From: Casuarina equisetifolia
Taxonomy: Eukaryota; Streptophyta; Magnoliopsida; Fagales; Casuarinaceae
Assembly (NCBI GenBank): GCA_028551475.1
Contig: CM052357.1
Location: forward strand, 22,548,451 to 22,612,450
DNA length: 64,000 nt
Direction: 5' to 3'
Shown here: positions 48,726-61,740 of the stretch, piece after piece
Layout of the letters: every line of letters starts with the position of its first letter
How positions within the stretch are numbered: position 1 is the first letter of the stretch
The notes under the pieces: generated by a model
Told to the model about the DNA's origin: nothing
The model's input: the letters and a program-made list of their open reading frames with translations, nothing else
Databases searched by the model: none
Made by a program: the position numbers and the translations under genes

Positions 48726-51700
48726 TTACCTTTTCCACTCTACCTGGGATACCTTCACTGCAAGACCAAACAATTAAAAAAGAGTATCGTAAGTAAGTAG
48801 CGGAAAAAGGAACTTCATAAATGGTTAAACGCAAGAAAGAGTAAACAGTTGATTATTTCCACAAAGCTGACGGCAAGTTTTCTTGCTTGATGAAAATGCA
48901 ACATTTTTCAGGAGAAATCAACTGCACTTCTTTGAAGCGATAGCCATACTGGTTTGGCATGCACAGCAAAGTAATTCACAATACTGAAACAAAAAAACAA
49001 AATTGACTCTGATATGATGTTTCTGAAACGCACTTCCACTGCTATTCCATGGAACAGTACCTTTTGTGAAACTAATAAAAACCCAATCATGCAAGACACT
49101 GTTAAACCACTCAATGAAAACATAAGAATTATAAACTCTAGTGAGAACCAAGCATATCATACCATTCCCATCTCTAGAAGACAAGAGAGATTTTTCACTT
49201 TTATTTGCCCCTTTTCCACCTGATTGCACAGGTCTCTGTGTCCTTGGCGACTGTGAACTGATTTTACCATTACTAGAAGAAGGCAAAGAATGCCGCCGTG
49301 TGGCATTATTTTTCTCAACTCCATCTTGGCCAAACCTTGGGGAGCCTTGAACTCTCAGCTTTGCCTTTGCAGATTCAGTTGCTGCCATATAACTAGGCAA
49401 TGTTGGACTGCTCTGAAACCCATTATCTGTGCGTTCTTGTTTCGATGCACTCGAAGCCTTCCGGCCAGATTTCTGGTTTTCATTGCTTGTCAAATCTTCC
49501 TTTTGGCTCAACTCTTCATTTGTTATGGCGGTGCTCTCATCTTTAACAGCACTCTCTACTAAAACGTTGGACTCTACCGCAGCTTCATCCCCAGGCATTT
49601 TTCTGTCTTTACCACTGCACTCTACCAATGGCTTTGATTCCACTGTAGCTTGGTCACCAAGCTGAAAATCAGATACGTCTTTCATTGCCATTAGTTCAGG
49701 AGGTGTATCTACATCAGTGACACTTTGTGTCACCCCAGTTGCTTCTTTCTTCATTTTCTCACCAGAATTAGTCATTCCTCGTTCTAAAACCTCAGGACTT
49801 AAACTGGTCAATGCCTTTTCCACATGCTGCTTGGTTTTCTCAGTTTCTACCTCTAGATGCACAGAGTTGTCTACCACAGGGTTATGAACCTTTCTCAGAT
49901 TACGTTTGACCTTTTCAAGCTCATGTTGTGGATTTTCCTGTGCTTGATCTACCGAATAAGTAGAAACTTTCTTCAGATTCCGTTTGGGCTTCTCGGATTC
50001 CAAGATTGCTGGCACTGAAGCACCATCAATATTTGCAGCAGGGATCCTGCGGACGCTACGCTTAGGCCTGCCTACTTGAGCTTCAACAGTCTGACTATTA
50101 ACCTGCTTTTTATGAGATTTTGAATCCGGCACTCTCTTTGGTTGTGGAATAGGTCTCCAAAAACGGGATGATGACCAGCCTTCCAACCAGTTTGTGATTG
50201 AATTTGGATCGCAAGATTCATCATGAAGTCGAAGAGGCATTACATTTGGTGATGATGCGAGGAGCTACAGCAATAATTAATACAACAGTCAAATTTCCAA
50301 TTCAAAAACAAAATATAGAGGACAATAAAACAGCAATCCTGGGGTTTATTTACATGTTTGCTGAACAAGATTATGAAATCCAACAGCCAGGGCTCCTTGT
50401 ATCATGTCACAATGATATACTACAGTTCCAAGATTCTTATAAAACTGAAGAAGTTTTAACATAGGCTTGAAAGATTTATTTGCTTTACATTAATTTTTAA
50501 ATGAAAAATAAAAAATAAAAAATAAATGTTCTGTCGAAGCTGCATCATACGCAAGTAAACATAGACAGTTAAAACTTGCACAAACTTCCATTGAAGAAGT
50601 CCAATATATAATAAAAGAGGAAAGCTTTAAATCTTAGCTGATGTTTTAAGTTCCAACCAATCATTTCCATTAAAAAAAAAAAGGAATGTTTTGAGATTTG
50701 CACACACAAAACAAATAAAATCACCAAAAAATTAAGGCACGCATATTGCTTGCTATCTGCAGACTTTGAAGTGGATTCCTTGAGAAACTTATGCAGTCAG
50801 TTGAGGTATCCGCCATTATCATTTAATATTAAGTGTCACCACATTCTGAGGCCTGCTTTATTTTCATGCTTAAAGCCCATTGCCAATTTAGGAAATCTGT
50901 AAAAGCATAATAGCCAACGAATTTTCTGCCTCAGTATCATACTAAATTGTGCCAAAAGTAGCTTTATAAATTGCAGATTCAAAGAACAAAGGACGATAAC
51001 ACCTTACGAACAAATGCGTTAGATGAGTGCTTTGCAATTGCTGTATATATAAGAACTCCGTCCAGAACCACATGCCTGTTATCCTGATAGATTAAACATA
51101 TGGATAGAAAAATATTAACGCCAGAAGTAAAACTAAAAGCAGCTAGCTTAACCACATTTACAAAACCTAGAGCCTTACTCTGTGGCCTTTATGCCAACTA
51201 TTATATTTCCCATAGACAACATTGGTGAAGGAAAAAGTGCAAAACGGGTATAATAATGTATTTCATTGACATGTATAGCTAAAACCCCAGCTTCATACTT
51301 AGCACAAGGAAGAGAACCTGAAGGAATTTATACCACACAGTTCTGAAGTTTATAGTCATGCCAAACTAGAGCGATAAACACATCAAATATTTGGAAGCAT
51401 GACTCGCTAGTTCAAAAATGCACAACTTTGTTGCATTATTCAAGTAGAAAAACTACCTTAAAGCCTTTATTTCAAGGAATAATTAGGAAATTCCTGTGAT
51501 ACTTGCCTTCATAGACTAAGTTCTGATATTTTACATGTCAATTTCATTTTTTTGGACCATCCATAAGTGGCGCAGATATTGGTGGATGGTGAGTATCCTA
51601 GCTGAAACAATGTCCCCTCCAATACTGCTGAGGGAACTGCCTCTATAATTAGCTATTGACTACTGGCAGAGATATTCAAAAAAATTACCAGAGGCTTTGC

Positions 51701-52125
51701 CAAACTGCACTTTTTATGCACTTCTAGCCCAAGATGAGAATCTCTAGCCCTTCTTCCACGAACAAGAGCCTGAAACTTGACAATTCCCAGCATACAGCAT
51801 AAAGTAGCAACAGCTTGCCTCCTCACCAAGTGCCCACGAATAAGTGCCTGCAACCTTATTATGCCTTTGAGGGCCCGAAATGCCCGGCGAGCCTTTATTC
51901 ATGGTATGCTAATTAGTGCAAGCATAATGACAACTATAGCAAAGACAGATAATGCAGACTGGATATCAAATAAATCAAGAAGTTGTATAAGCTCAAAAAT
52001 ATTTATATTTTCATCCAGTTCACTGAGATGTAAATAGAAATTTGACACAGAACAATGGCACAAATTGCCAAGTGCCTGCACTAATCCATGGATTTTTATG
52101 AAATATGACTGCACAAAAATAGAGG

Positions 52126-52212
<87 letters not shown>

Positions 52213-53684
52213 CGAGAGAGAGCACTTTCTGTGATAAGAAGCGCAAGGAGCTTATTATCACAGAAGATCCATTGGAAAATTTCAGCAATTTGAAGACATA
52301 AATTCCAGGATGGAGCTGTATATGAGATGCATGAAAGCAGTCAAACCTCGTTACACAGGGATATCTACTCCATCAAGGCTAACAATCAAAAGGGACCATA
52401 GTAGGGGATGAAAGAGGCAACCAGGTCTACAGGAGTACGAAAAGCACAAAAAGGAAAAGAAGAATATTAATGGAACAAGAATGTTTCCAGAATAAACACC
52501 AACTAGGGGGCAATGATTAAAAGCAACACTTGTAAAAGGCAAGAATCCTAGTAATATGAACATAGAAGTGTATGTACGTGCAAAAGCACAATGCAACTAG
52601 CTGGATTTTCCTGCAGGTGCCAGTTTGTTTGAACCTTGACCTCTATCCTACCAAAGTCCTCAACAAAGAGTATTGCCACAACCATAATATAAATTACTTT
52701 AAATAGCTTTAATTTGATTCAATTGGCCACTATGTCAGTCCTAATTTAAGAAGAGAGAATTACCAAATAACCCCTAAAGGCAGCCTGTGCCTTTGTTGCA
52801 GCTTGCTCCTTCCTGATTTTCTCGGGATCATCTGGTGCATCTTGGGGTGTGGATCCTGGTGCATCAGTCTCTTGATTCCCTGTTAAAACCTTGCCTCCAT
52901 AGTTTGAAGTATTTGCAGCTTCATTGTCCTCTGATTCTAACTTCCCTTCATTTCTAACAATTGTTTTGGGGATCAGATGTGAAGCCACAGGAGGCTCCAA
53001 AGCTACATTGCCTTCCAACGTCTTGGCTGGAAGCAGGACCTTTTTCTCATTGGTAACTTTCTACATGGAATGACCAAAGAGAAAATTAAGGCTTCTGTAC
53101 AATACAAAAGGGAAAAAATTTGTGTTTCATTCAATTATACACGTAAAGGAATGATCTAAACCTGGATCTTTACACTTTGAACTTCTGGGAAACAACTTTA
53201 TTTTTTTGAATATGTACATTGCTCATTTTAAAACCAACCCAGTCCAACAACTATGTAAGTACAGTAAGGAACCTAAATAATTCAGACCCTCCAAAGAAAA
53301 ACAAATTCTTACTATTTAAGTATGATCATTCACTTTCATAACAATTAAAGGAGTAACTATTCTGAAGCTAAAGTTCCAAAAGGCCATCATACTGTTAGAT
53401 TTGTCTATAAAAAATACTATATCAAAAGAGAATATATTCAGACAATGACATTCAGTTTAGGAGTTGAAAGTTCAAAGATATGGAACAGAAAACTCTGGTC
53501 ACAAGTCAGATATTTTTGAGCGTAGGTCAGCAATTGTAAACCTAAGTGGTAAAACATAAAATAGAACATGGGATCTGCAGAGTAACTGGCTTAGCATTAC
53601 CTCTCTTCCTTTTGAAATATTAGACTTGGATGACTTCTTCCCAAACAGTACGGTTTTGATCCATTTTCCCGGTGACTTTCCCAT
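48726..53684 (-). CDS. IQD31: IQ-domain protein, IQD31-like calmodulin-binding scaffold
   Basis: IQD proteins bind calmodulin and calmodulin-like proteins and are found on microtubules, at the plasma membrane or in the nucleus. Exons on the minus strand: 53601-53684, 52764-53060, 51689-51892, 51003-51083, 49163-50264, 48726-48757; 599 aa, all phases agree. The start MGKSPGKWIKTVLFGKKSSK is typical of the family. The IQ67 domain spans the exon 2-3 junction near residues 112-188, with IQ-like motifs AQAAFRGYLARRA, LQALIRGHLVRRQA and FQALVRGRRARD. The third part of the protein is a long polar, charged stretch with SESEKPKRNLKK-like repeats. The C-terminus has the DUF4005-type motif PSYMAATESAKAKLR and RRHSLPSSSNGK, and ends VEWKR. 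Exon 6 is only 32 nt. A leader intron is likely. Close alternatives are IQD30 or IQD32; the length fits IQD30/31 better. Confidence 0.9.
52134..52222. repeat. Compound (TA)n(GA)n microsatellite in IQD intron 2
   Basis: A TA run of about 37 nt (52134-52170) is joined directly to a GA run of about 52 nt with two gc interruptions (52171-52222). It sits in the intron between the second coding exon and the IQ67 exon. Confidence 0.95.
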
Positions 53685-54700
53685 TGCAGGAGGGCCAGGA
53701 CCAGTAATCACGACAACCCAATGCTGACTCTCTGCATTATTTCATATGAACAGCTTAATACACACAACAAGGATGCCTTTTAATTACATAAGGTAACACA
53801 GAACTCCTGAATTAAACATGACCACATTCATTTACTTAAGTACGATTCTCGAAGCAATTCCACTAGTTACTGGGTAAAGCTGACAAGTGATTCCTACAAT
53901 TTCTCAGAACAACAAGACATTGCTTCAAGCAAACACTTATAACAGATCGAAATTAAACAAGTTAAAGTACATAGATCCCCCCAGCTACCCAGCTAACCAA
54001 CTAATAAATCATGCATCATGCGAAACCCAGTAAGACGAAACGATGATAAGATCTACGTTAAGATCAAAAAAATGCAAACATCAAGCAATGGCGTCACAAG
54101 GAATGAAACAGAAAAAACCTTGAAGCAGTGACCTTAAAAACAGAAGACAGTAAGCTAATTTTTTCAAAATCTATTTTCACAAGTGACGAAATTACTTGGA
54201 AAAGCTTCTACGACGATAGTAACCAACAGAACTCGGTGTCTTGCCAATCTGGTGGGAAACACTAAGCGACAAACCCTAGAAACCAAAAGATCTACTCCGA
54301 GCAAATACCTCAACACCACCACGACCCCCAAGTACAAAACTAAACCACGTGAGGTTGAACAATAGACCAGATCTGAAACTTACCCGACAAATGTAGTGCT
54401 TGCAGGCTCCAAATCTACCATTCCTAGCAAGCAAAATGAATCAAACAAGAGAACAATCAACAAACATGGTTCAGCCTTCCGAAAAAAAAAATGTCGGTGA
54501 ATATATAGAGAAAGAAGAGCACAGATGGAGTAAAGGCGAGGGACATGTACCATTGAGTGAGAGTGGGAGAGCTTGCAAACCAAGGAAGTGTGATCTAAAG
54601 CTCCATTCTTTTATTTTTTTTAACTTCAGCTTCTGCTTTCCTTTGTTTTCTCTCTCACTCTACTCTCCCACTGCAGAAATGGACCTGCAAGCGGAAAAAC
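53685..54700 (-). promoter_or_regulatory. IQD 5' leader with a likely leader intron
   Basis: On the minus strand a donor GTCGG|GTAAGTTT lies at 54384/54383 and an acceptor ATGCAG|AGAGTC at 53732/53731. This suggests a noncoding first exon ending at 54384, an intron of 652 nt, and 47 nt of leader before the start codon. Long introns in leaders are common in plant IQD and other housekeeping-like genes. No transcript evidence is available here. Confidence 0.5.
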
Positions 54701-57377
54701 CAAGAGATATTATACGCAGTAACAACATGTTGCGGACGTGCCCATGCTAAAACCCGTGAAACTCGTCCCCCGCCGTTGATATATCCCGAAAAGAAAGGAC
54801 CAAATCAATTGGACGGTCGAGAGCGGGTGGTCCGCGGTGCGAGTGAATGCATAAAGGAGTTATAGTGTTGGGAGTCCCAGCTGCTGTTCCTTCGGAACCA
54901 AGAGTGCAGGCTTCTTTATTCCAAAGCATCAATTAGAATTACCAACATGCCCTCGTACCTGACACTTTTACTCTGACGCGCGGGTACGGGCGTTTGGCAA
55001 CCGGTCCGTACGTCAGGGGGGGGGGCGCGTGAGGTGGTGCACGAGCCCGCGGCGTGGTGTTGCATGGGAGCCACGCCGAGCCTGCTTAAGGATGGGATGG
55101 TCTTCTGCCTAACCGACACGAAATGCATGCAACTACTTTTATTATTTTTAAGGAAAAAAGTCAGAAGTATTTAAGTAATTGAGTGTTTAATTGATTATTA
55201 ATAAGATAGTGTCATATTTGGTAAACAAACAAGTTAGAAGCTGTCCACTAGGAGGAAGGCTTTTCAACCGCACGAACAAGATTTGAATTCTATGTTCTTT
55301 TGGAGGGATATTGCTTGGTAGAACATCGCGGTCTTTAATTTCTTATCTTTCGTGATAAGAGAGGTCAATTTTTGAACATAAAATAATACACATCTCTTTT
55401 CAAATTTTTCTCATACATACCAAACAGGCAAGCCAATTAATACATCAACAATTCAAAACCCTCTTATCAATGCTCCATCCACATTAGCAGCAAAATGGAC
55501 TCCTCGGACTGTTGGGCGCAAACTCATAAATTCCGATCACATTGTACTATGCTTCTTTACTATACATATTGATGGCCTCAAACACAATCGTCCAACCGTA
55601 GAGGTCGATCCCGTGACTTGTTACGAGGTCAATTATTATGAACTTCATGTCTTATTATTAGATAGAAGTTATAGCTATCGGTTGAAGTGTATATTATATT
55701 TATTTCTTAGTAAACTACACGCACCTGACGATAATGTTTGTAGGCTTTTTATGACACTTGGCCAACCACCAAATCCCAACAAATTCGAGTTATCCAAAAT
55801 AATCTCACTCACAAAGATTCATGCTCTTGTTTATTTTTGTTGTTTTTCAAGTAGCGAAGGAAGAAAAAGTAAAACAACGAATAATTTATTCGAGGTAAAC
55901 AAATTTCCAAATAGTTGAAAGCATTCTTTTTTCTCTTGCTTACAGAGTCTTACATATCAACAAAAGATAAGTCAACCTAACTCACTCTTAAAGACTTTTT
56001 TATTTTATTTTATTTTATTTTAATATTATAACGCATGCACCAACTTCGTTGAAATCCCTATTGACTTATCATTGAGTTAGTTGATTAAGTGATTGGTCTT
56101 ATTAATACACTCCATACGAGCTTATTAAATAAGTAACTCTTAAATCATAACAAGGTGTTGGCGCAAGTTTCGAGAATAGGCATCTTAAGCAACATGGATT
56201 GCTAAATGCATAGTGTGTAGAATGGTAGATAACTTTTGTTAAACCATACGCATCACACCCACGTGTTCCACTCACAGGCCAGACACGCAAGCTCCTGCGG
56301 CATCAGCTGCTACGTCATCGACCACTTCAAATGGTTCACCACGTTAACCCTTTGGAAAGCGACAAAACCCTAGCTGGTGCTCTTGGCTGGCAAATCAACT
56401 CCAATTTGGACAATAGAGTTTCCTTTTTTGTGTGATTTGATTGATTCTCGAATTAGCAATTCTAATTATCGAGAACTGTTAATAGAACACAATTTTTCCT
56501 GTTGCCATGTCCTCCATCTTCTGCAGCCAAATTAGGTTTCTGGCAATTGTTTTAGTTCTCAAACTTGGTATATAAATCGACATATGCAGGGTTAATTATT
56601 TCTTGAACTCCTCTGAATAATATTGATGTGATTTTTCAATGTTCCTCCTAATCTTGTTCAAGCTTTTACACCCCTTCCCCAGGAGCACAAAAGACAAGGT
56701 CAATCTGAACATGGGGAAATGAAATAGAAGCATGTTAAAAGACTGAGGATGAATAATTACAGACCAAAGGTACCTTGGACTCCTTTTGCCGACGGGAATG
56801 CTATTGGGCCGGAAACGGGTTGGAGTATCCTTATGGCCCATTCAAAGCTGAGCCCAACGACGAGGCCCGTTTGAAAATAGCAAGAAGCAAAGCCGCAACT
56901 GCCGTGCAGTTTCAACGGCTCCGGTTTGAAATTCAAAATTCAAAACGAAGAGCGTCTTTCCCAGGCTTTTTAACGCGCGTGGGCCCCATCACAGCGGCCA
57001 GCCGTTCAAAGATGCCTAACCCCTTCCCAAATCACCATCATCATCATCGTTAGACCGTTGTTTTTAGTCCGGATGCAGCATGTCAACACTCACTCGCGGA
57101 GCGAGTGTCATTGTCTGACGGACAGAAACTCACGATACACGTAGACAAGCCAGAGTACCATCGAGCGAGTGGTTTTCCTTCGACATGTCCGAGAGTGGGA
57201 CGAGGCGTGAGTGAGGAAATTTGAGTTTGAGGTGGTGGGGCAGTTCCTAGAGTGTCCCGCCCAAAAGACAAATGGCAAAAACATAGGCGTCGAAGGAACA
57301 GAAAAGCCAAGTTCAGATTATAAAATCCTGTCTGGCATGTATCAAGCAACGCAGAACTCTTGAACAGAACAAAGGGC
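54701..57377. other. Divergent intergenic region with a GC-rich island
   Basis: It separates the IQD gene (minus) from the gene at 57378 (plus). The part 54950-55090 is strikingly GC-rich for this window, with CpG-dense text and a G run at about 55015-55025; it may be promoter-linked. 55130-56560 is AT-rich with no gene. 56750-57377 is again richer in GC and is the likely promoter and leader of the downstream gene. No ORF here shows a known family. Confidence 0.5.
56914..57059. promoter_or_regulatory. Cluster of three AACGG cores upstream of the unknown gene
   Basis: AACGG occurs at 56914-56918 (+), 57002-57006 (-) and 57055-57059 (-), about 320-465 nt before the start codon. AACGG is the core of the M-phase-specific activator site bound by MYB3R factors. 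The flanks match the longer consensus only in part, so this is suggestive only. Confidence 0.3.
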
Positions 57378-59456
57378 ATGGAGGACGTGGTCAAGGAGGA
57401 GAACCAAAGCGAGACACCACTTCCTGGTATGCAACGTTTCGTTCAATTCCATTTCTATTCGTAACTGGTTCTTTTCTTTCGTTTTTTTTGAACTCATGCC
57501 GTGGCTGGGGATGCTTTCAGGCAATGGAGGTCCGGCGAGACCAAAGCTTCAGCGCTACGCGCTTCGCTCGGGGACGAAGTCCAAGGAGGAAAAGCCACCG
57601 GTCGCCGAATTGCCAAACCATTCCGCGACCAAGCGGTACCTTGTTTTTCTCGCATTGTGATTGTAGCTGTTTAGAAGTAGTATGGGTTAGTGATAATTGG
57701 GTTTGAGGATTATCTCGTGCCCGTTCTGGTTTGGTTAGAGAAGAATTCACGGGGCAATTCTGCATTCGTGGACGTCTTATTAGATTGAAAGGGTTTTGTT
57801 GTTTAGAAATGGTCGAAGTTTTCGAACTTTATGTCAATTTAAAGTTTGGGAAAGGATATCACCACAAGGTTGTCGCCCAATTGGGGGCGGTAGGTGTGGT
57901 AATGAAGGAATGTGTATGAACATCATATGCTTAAAGGTTATTTTCCAAGGCCGTGTCTACAGGGTGGATATTACAGCCAGATTGGTACTTCATATAGTTT
58001 TTGCTCTAAGTAGTGCATATTTGTTCTTGACATGTTAATCTCTAGCACATCTTCTTCGTAACGTGATAAATGATGGTTCTTGTGAGATGACTGGTTAATT
58101 TTCATTTGTTTTCCAGGGGGGTATCTACATCAAGTTTGAGCAAAAGCGTTAGTGTTCTCGATCTATCTGGAAAGGACAAGTCCGCCAAGCCACCTAGAAG
58201 GCTGTCAATTCCTACCAAGTCGACTATTAGTCCAGCACCAAAGTTGTCTGGCAATATCACTCCAATTTCCGAGGTTAGAACGAGGAGAACTGCTGCTAGT
58301 CAGGGGAAAAGTGATACACCTGCTTCTGAGCTTTCGAGATCAACAAGCCGAAAGAAATTCTGCGCCTTGGCCTCAGCATCATATTGGCTATCGCAGATTA
58401 AGCTCTCTGAATCTGCTGCTAAGCATTCAATTTCACTTGGCTTTTTCAAACTGGCCTTTGAGGCAGGATGCGAGGTATATTGACTCATCTATTTTCCCAG
58501 ACTACCTTGATTCCGCATGATTGACGTCCTTTATTCGCTTTTTACTGTTCTTAGTTTCTCATTGGTATGCAAACTTGATTTTAAACGGTTGTGGGTCTTC
58601 TTCTCCTTGCGAATACCATGAGACTCAGCCTCTTCAGCGAATGCGGGATGAGCTCAAGGCATATGCACAGCGAAATAACCTCAGTGAACAAGAGGAGCTT
58701 GTGAAGGAATTGTTTGACAAGTATAATATAATACCAGAACAGTTGGTGGAGCAGTTGCAGGAGTCTGAAACCTGTTCTCAGATGCCTGAGGAGGGAACTC
58801 GATCATCCGATGATGATGTCCTAAGTTCTTCTTCTACTGGGGAGCCTAGGAAACTGAGACCCAGATCTTTGAACACCGATGCTGCTCAATCCGTTCCAGT
58901 CTCTGAATCAGCCAAGAAGGGAACCACTCAGAAGAGTAATCGCCTTACCAGGTCTAGGGGGTCTTTAAACAGGGCTTCTGTAATTTCAAAGCCTGTTTCG
59001 GAGACTAGGGGTCAGAAGTCGCTAAAGAAACCCGAGAAGCCGAAAAAATTAGAGTCAGATAAGGAGAAGGATAAGATCAAGCGGGGAAAGAAATCTACTG
59101 CTGAAACAGGCAAGAGTACTTAAATTTTTTCCTTTTCTACTTTATATGGATTGCGTAACTCATAATTTGTGATTCACTTCAATCTGCAGTTCGAGAATGC
59201 ACTTCGCCTGCCGAGGACATGCCCCAGGAAAACAAAGAGAATGTGGTATACTAATCTAACCCAATCATTAAAAACTTTGTAATAATATTTTATTCCAAGG
59301 CCTTGATTGATTCCTTTAGGGTTCTCCGAATTTTTTTGTACTCAACTTTATTGTCATTTACTTATTGTACTCTTAACAAAACTGCACACATTCATTTATC
59401 TGTTTTTTCAGGATGCTCTGTCAATGGAAGCGGTCGCTCCGACTGAAGTCATGTAG
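57378..59456 (+). CDS. Basic, probably disordered plant protein with a KEN sequence, function unknown
   Basis: Not recognised as a named family. Exons: 57378-57426, 57521-57635, 58117-58474, 58629-59109, 59190-59245, 59412-59456; about 367 aa with phases in agreement. The start reads MEDVVKEENQSETPLPGNGG. The middle has a Ser/Thr/Lys-rich stretch (RRLSIPTKSTISPAPKLSG), then a segment that looks folded and conserved: KKFCALASASYWLSQIKLSE, a short helix-rich part ending EAGCE, then PLQRMRDELKAYAQRN. After that comes a Lys/Ser-rich tail (LKKPEKPKKLESDKEKDKIK). Near the end ENKENV contains KEN, a possible degradation signal for the anaphase-promoting complex. The end of exon 4 is ambiguous: a GC donor at 59110 or a GT donor at 59116; both keep frame and change only two residues. 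A nuclear or microtubule-linked cell-cycle role is a guess. Confidence 0.8.
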
Positions 59457-60350
59457 ACAATCTGCAATAGGACTGCTGGACCTTGTCGTTCTCATTCTTT
59501 CGGATTTGTCTTCAGTGTTCAAGCAGGGGCTTTTCCATTTTGTATAGGAACAGTTTAAGCTGAAAGTGTTTCAGTCTGGTGTGTGGAAGATGATTTTAGT
59601 TTTCTTTCATTGCTGGTTTTGTTTGTCTAGTATTTATACAGTTGCTAGTGAAACCAAAGTGTATTTGACTCATTCAAACTTATTTAATACCAGTCCCAAC
59701 GTTATATGATCTCGTTTGCATCCTAATTTTCTAGCGACGTAGTTACATTAGAGAAAAGGAAAATGCACTTGATCTTCGTTCGGAAATAATGCAGATAAGA
59801 TGATCTCGTTTAATTAAGGCAGGGATCTCACTCATTATTACTTTTTTTCTCGTACAAACTCAACTATCTAGTCAAAAACCTTAATAATATCCCTACCCGA
59901 ATCCAAGATAGATATGGAAAGGGAGCACATCAGCCACCGTCCAAGAAACCATCCAAGCCACCATTTAAGTAACCGTCCAAACCACCATCCATACTATCCA
60001 CATGAACCACCGTCCACACCGTCCATATTTATTATGCCACCACCTAATTATCATGTAATAAAATATATCTAGAATAGTCTATAAATAGGAGAGAGATAAC
60101 ATTTGTTGAATATCTGACTACTCTTAAAATGTCGTAGTATGTAGCAGAGCATTTAAGCCCTGCAACAATGATTTCTAAACTATTTGATGTCATTATCTTT
60201 CTTCATATATATTTATGTTGAAAGGCTTTATTATCATTTTTCTTATTTTCTTATTTATGTTTAAATCACTTTTTAAGATGCGTCCTAATTATTATTCTAC
60301 CATTATATTCCTTATATTATTTGTTATAGATTTGTTATACTTTGGTTCAA
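59457..60350. other. 3' flank, then AT-rich possible LTR-like sequence
   Basis: The first 200 nt are likely the 3' untranslated region of the preceding gene. 59936-60024 is a degenerate short repeat built on accgtccaaaccaccatcca. A TATAAATAGGAGAGAG run near 60078 followed by AT-rich text resembles an LTR promoter, but no matching second LTR was found. Confidence 0.4.
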
Positions 60351-61740
60351 CTCATTTATCAAACCAAAGTACCAAATGTTACAAATTCTGATTTTTCAAC
60401 TCCAAGAAGGGTTGAATCGAGCAATGAACCGTGGATGTTTGCAGCGGGTTGACGAGGGTAATGTCGGCCGGGAGAGATTAACGGCCAGAGTAGGGCTGTG
60501 AGGAGGACTCGAGGAGACGAGGCAAAGAAACATGTTGGGTTCCAGAAGAAGGATGCTTGGCGCGAGGAGTGCCAACATGTGGAAAGGCGCAAAGGTGTTG
60601 AAGACGCGTGCATAAAATAGATTGAGAGAAGCGGCAAAGGGAAAAGCCCTTACAAGTTGTGTAGGAGCAAGGTGACGTCCTAGGGCAGGACGTGATGCCC
60701 TGCCCCAGGAGGCAGCAGCTGCCCCGTTTGAATTTCAAACGGGTGACCTTGAAAATTGCGGGATGGCGGCAGCTCGGACGAGAATATACCCTTTTTGAAA
60801 AGTAGAGTTCATGACAATTCTTTTAAAAAAATATTAGGATGAATGCAACGATTAAATTAAAAAGTATAATTGTAATTGTTAACTTTGGAATTATCTTCTT
60901 GTTCTAGTAGGGTTTTCTAATAGTATCTATGAGGTAAATAAAGAGAGTCCTTTTGAGGGCTAATTATTAGAGACAAATTTTTCATGAATTCTAATTAATA
61001 AAAGAATCAATGAGATACTTGTTTGATAAGAGAAAAAATGTGAAAAATCTACTAAGAAGATATTATGTTTCAAATCTCTTAAATATATTATGTTTTGGTG
61101 TCTGTGTGTTTAATCTCTATGTGGATAATATATTTGTTTAAGCTCTCCTAACAAAAAATACCCATAAAAAGAGACACATTGAATATTAACTACTAGAAGG
61201 GTGCCTTATTTGGGAGGAAAAATGGAATGGAAAGGGTTAGCTTGACTTTTGGGTTTTGGGGAAAAATGCTTATATTAGGAGAGTTTATAGGAAAAGATGT
61301 GTGCCAAGAGAGGTGGAATAAGAAGCTTATGTATCTTCTGATGTAGTTTATCTTATAATGAAAAGCTACATCTTTCCTTCATTTGTGCACACAATTCTTT
61401 TTTGTTATAATCTCTATAATGTCATGGCTTATTTGTTCTCAAGACCGTACAGCACGTAAATCGTACATAAAAATCTAGGCTAGCCTTCCTCACTCATGGT
61501 GAAACTTGGATTATAGCTAAAATTGTTCTTTTTTATTATTGTGGAAGATAAATAGATTTATACTCCCCAATTCAAAGACCTTCTATTACTATAAAAAAAA
61601 AAAAACTCTTTAAAGGGCCACCTTACCGTTCACTTCCCAAGCTTAAATTAAATTCCCATGGAGAAGGCTTTGATGAGCCACTTCATGGATCAATGGTAGC
61701 TTCTTGAGAGATCCACCCTAACCAATCATTTCCTTTGCCA
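60351..61740. other. Unassigned repeat-like sequence
   Basis: No gene supported. 60640-60750 is GC-rich with inverted-repeat structure, including a perfect 21-nt palindrome at 60723-60743. The remainder is AT-rich with no recognised motif. It may be decayed element sequence related to the gag remnant that follows. Confidence 0.4.
60723..60743. repeat. Perfect 21-nt palindrome
   Basis: Arms cccgtttgaa and ttcaaacggg are separated by a single t. Upstream, agggca and tgccct arms near 60680 form a second, weaker inverted repeat. Confidence 0.9.

Noticed and set aside
49014-49223. Extension of the long IQD exon past 49163
   Set aside because: The frame runs on for about 80 codons, but a clear donor (GGGAATG|GTATG) and the family ending VEWKR in the exon at 48726-48757 show that this is intron.
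58521-58628. Start codon and hydrophobic stretch opening the frame 58521-59123
   Set aside because: This part is intron. A good acceptor (ACTCAG) at 58628 joins PLQRMRDELK to the preceding exon in phase, and the hydrophobic start is not needed.
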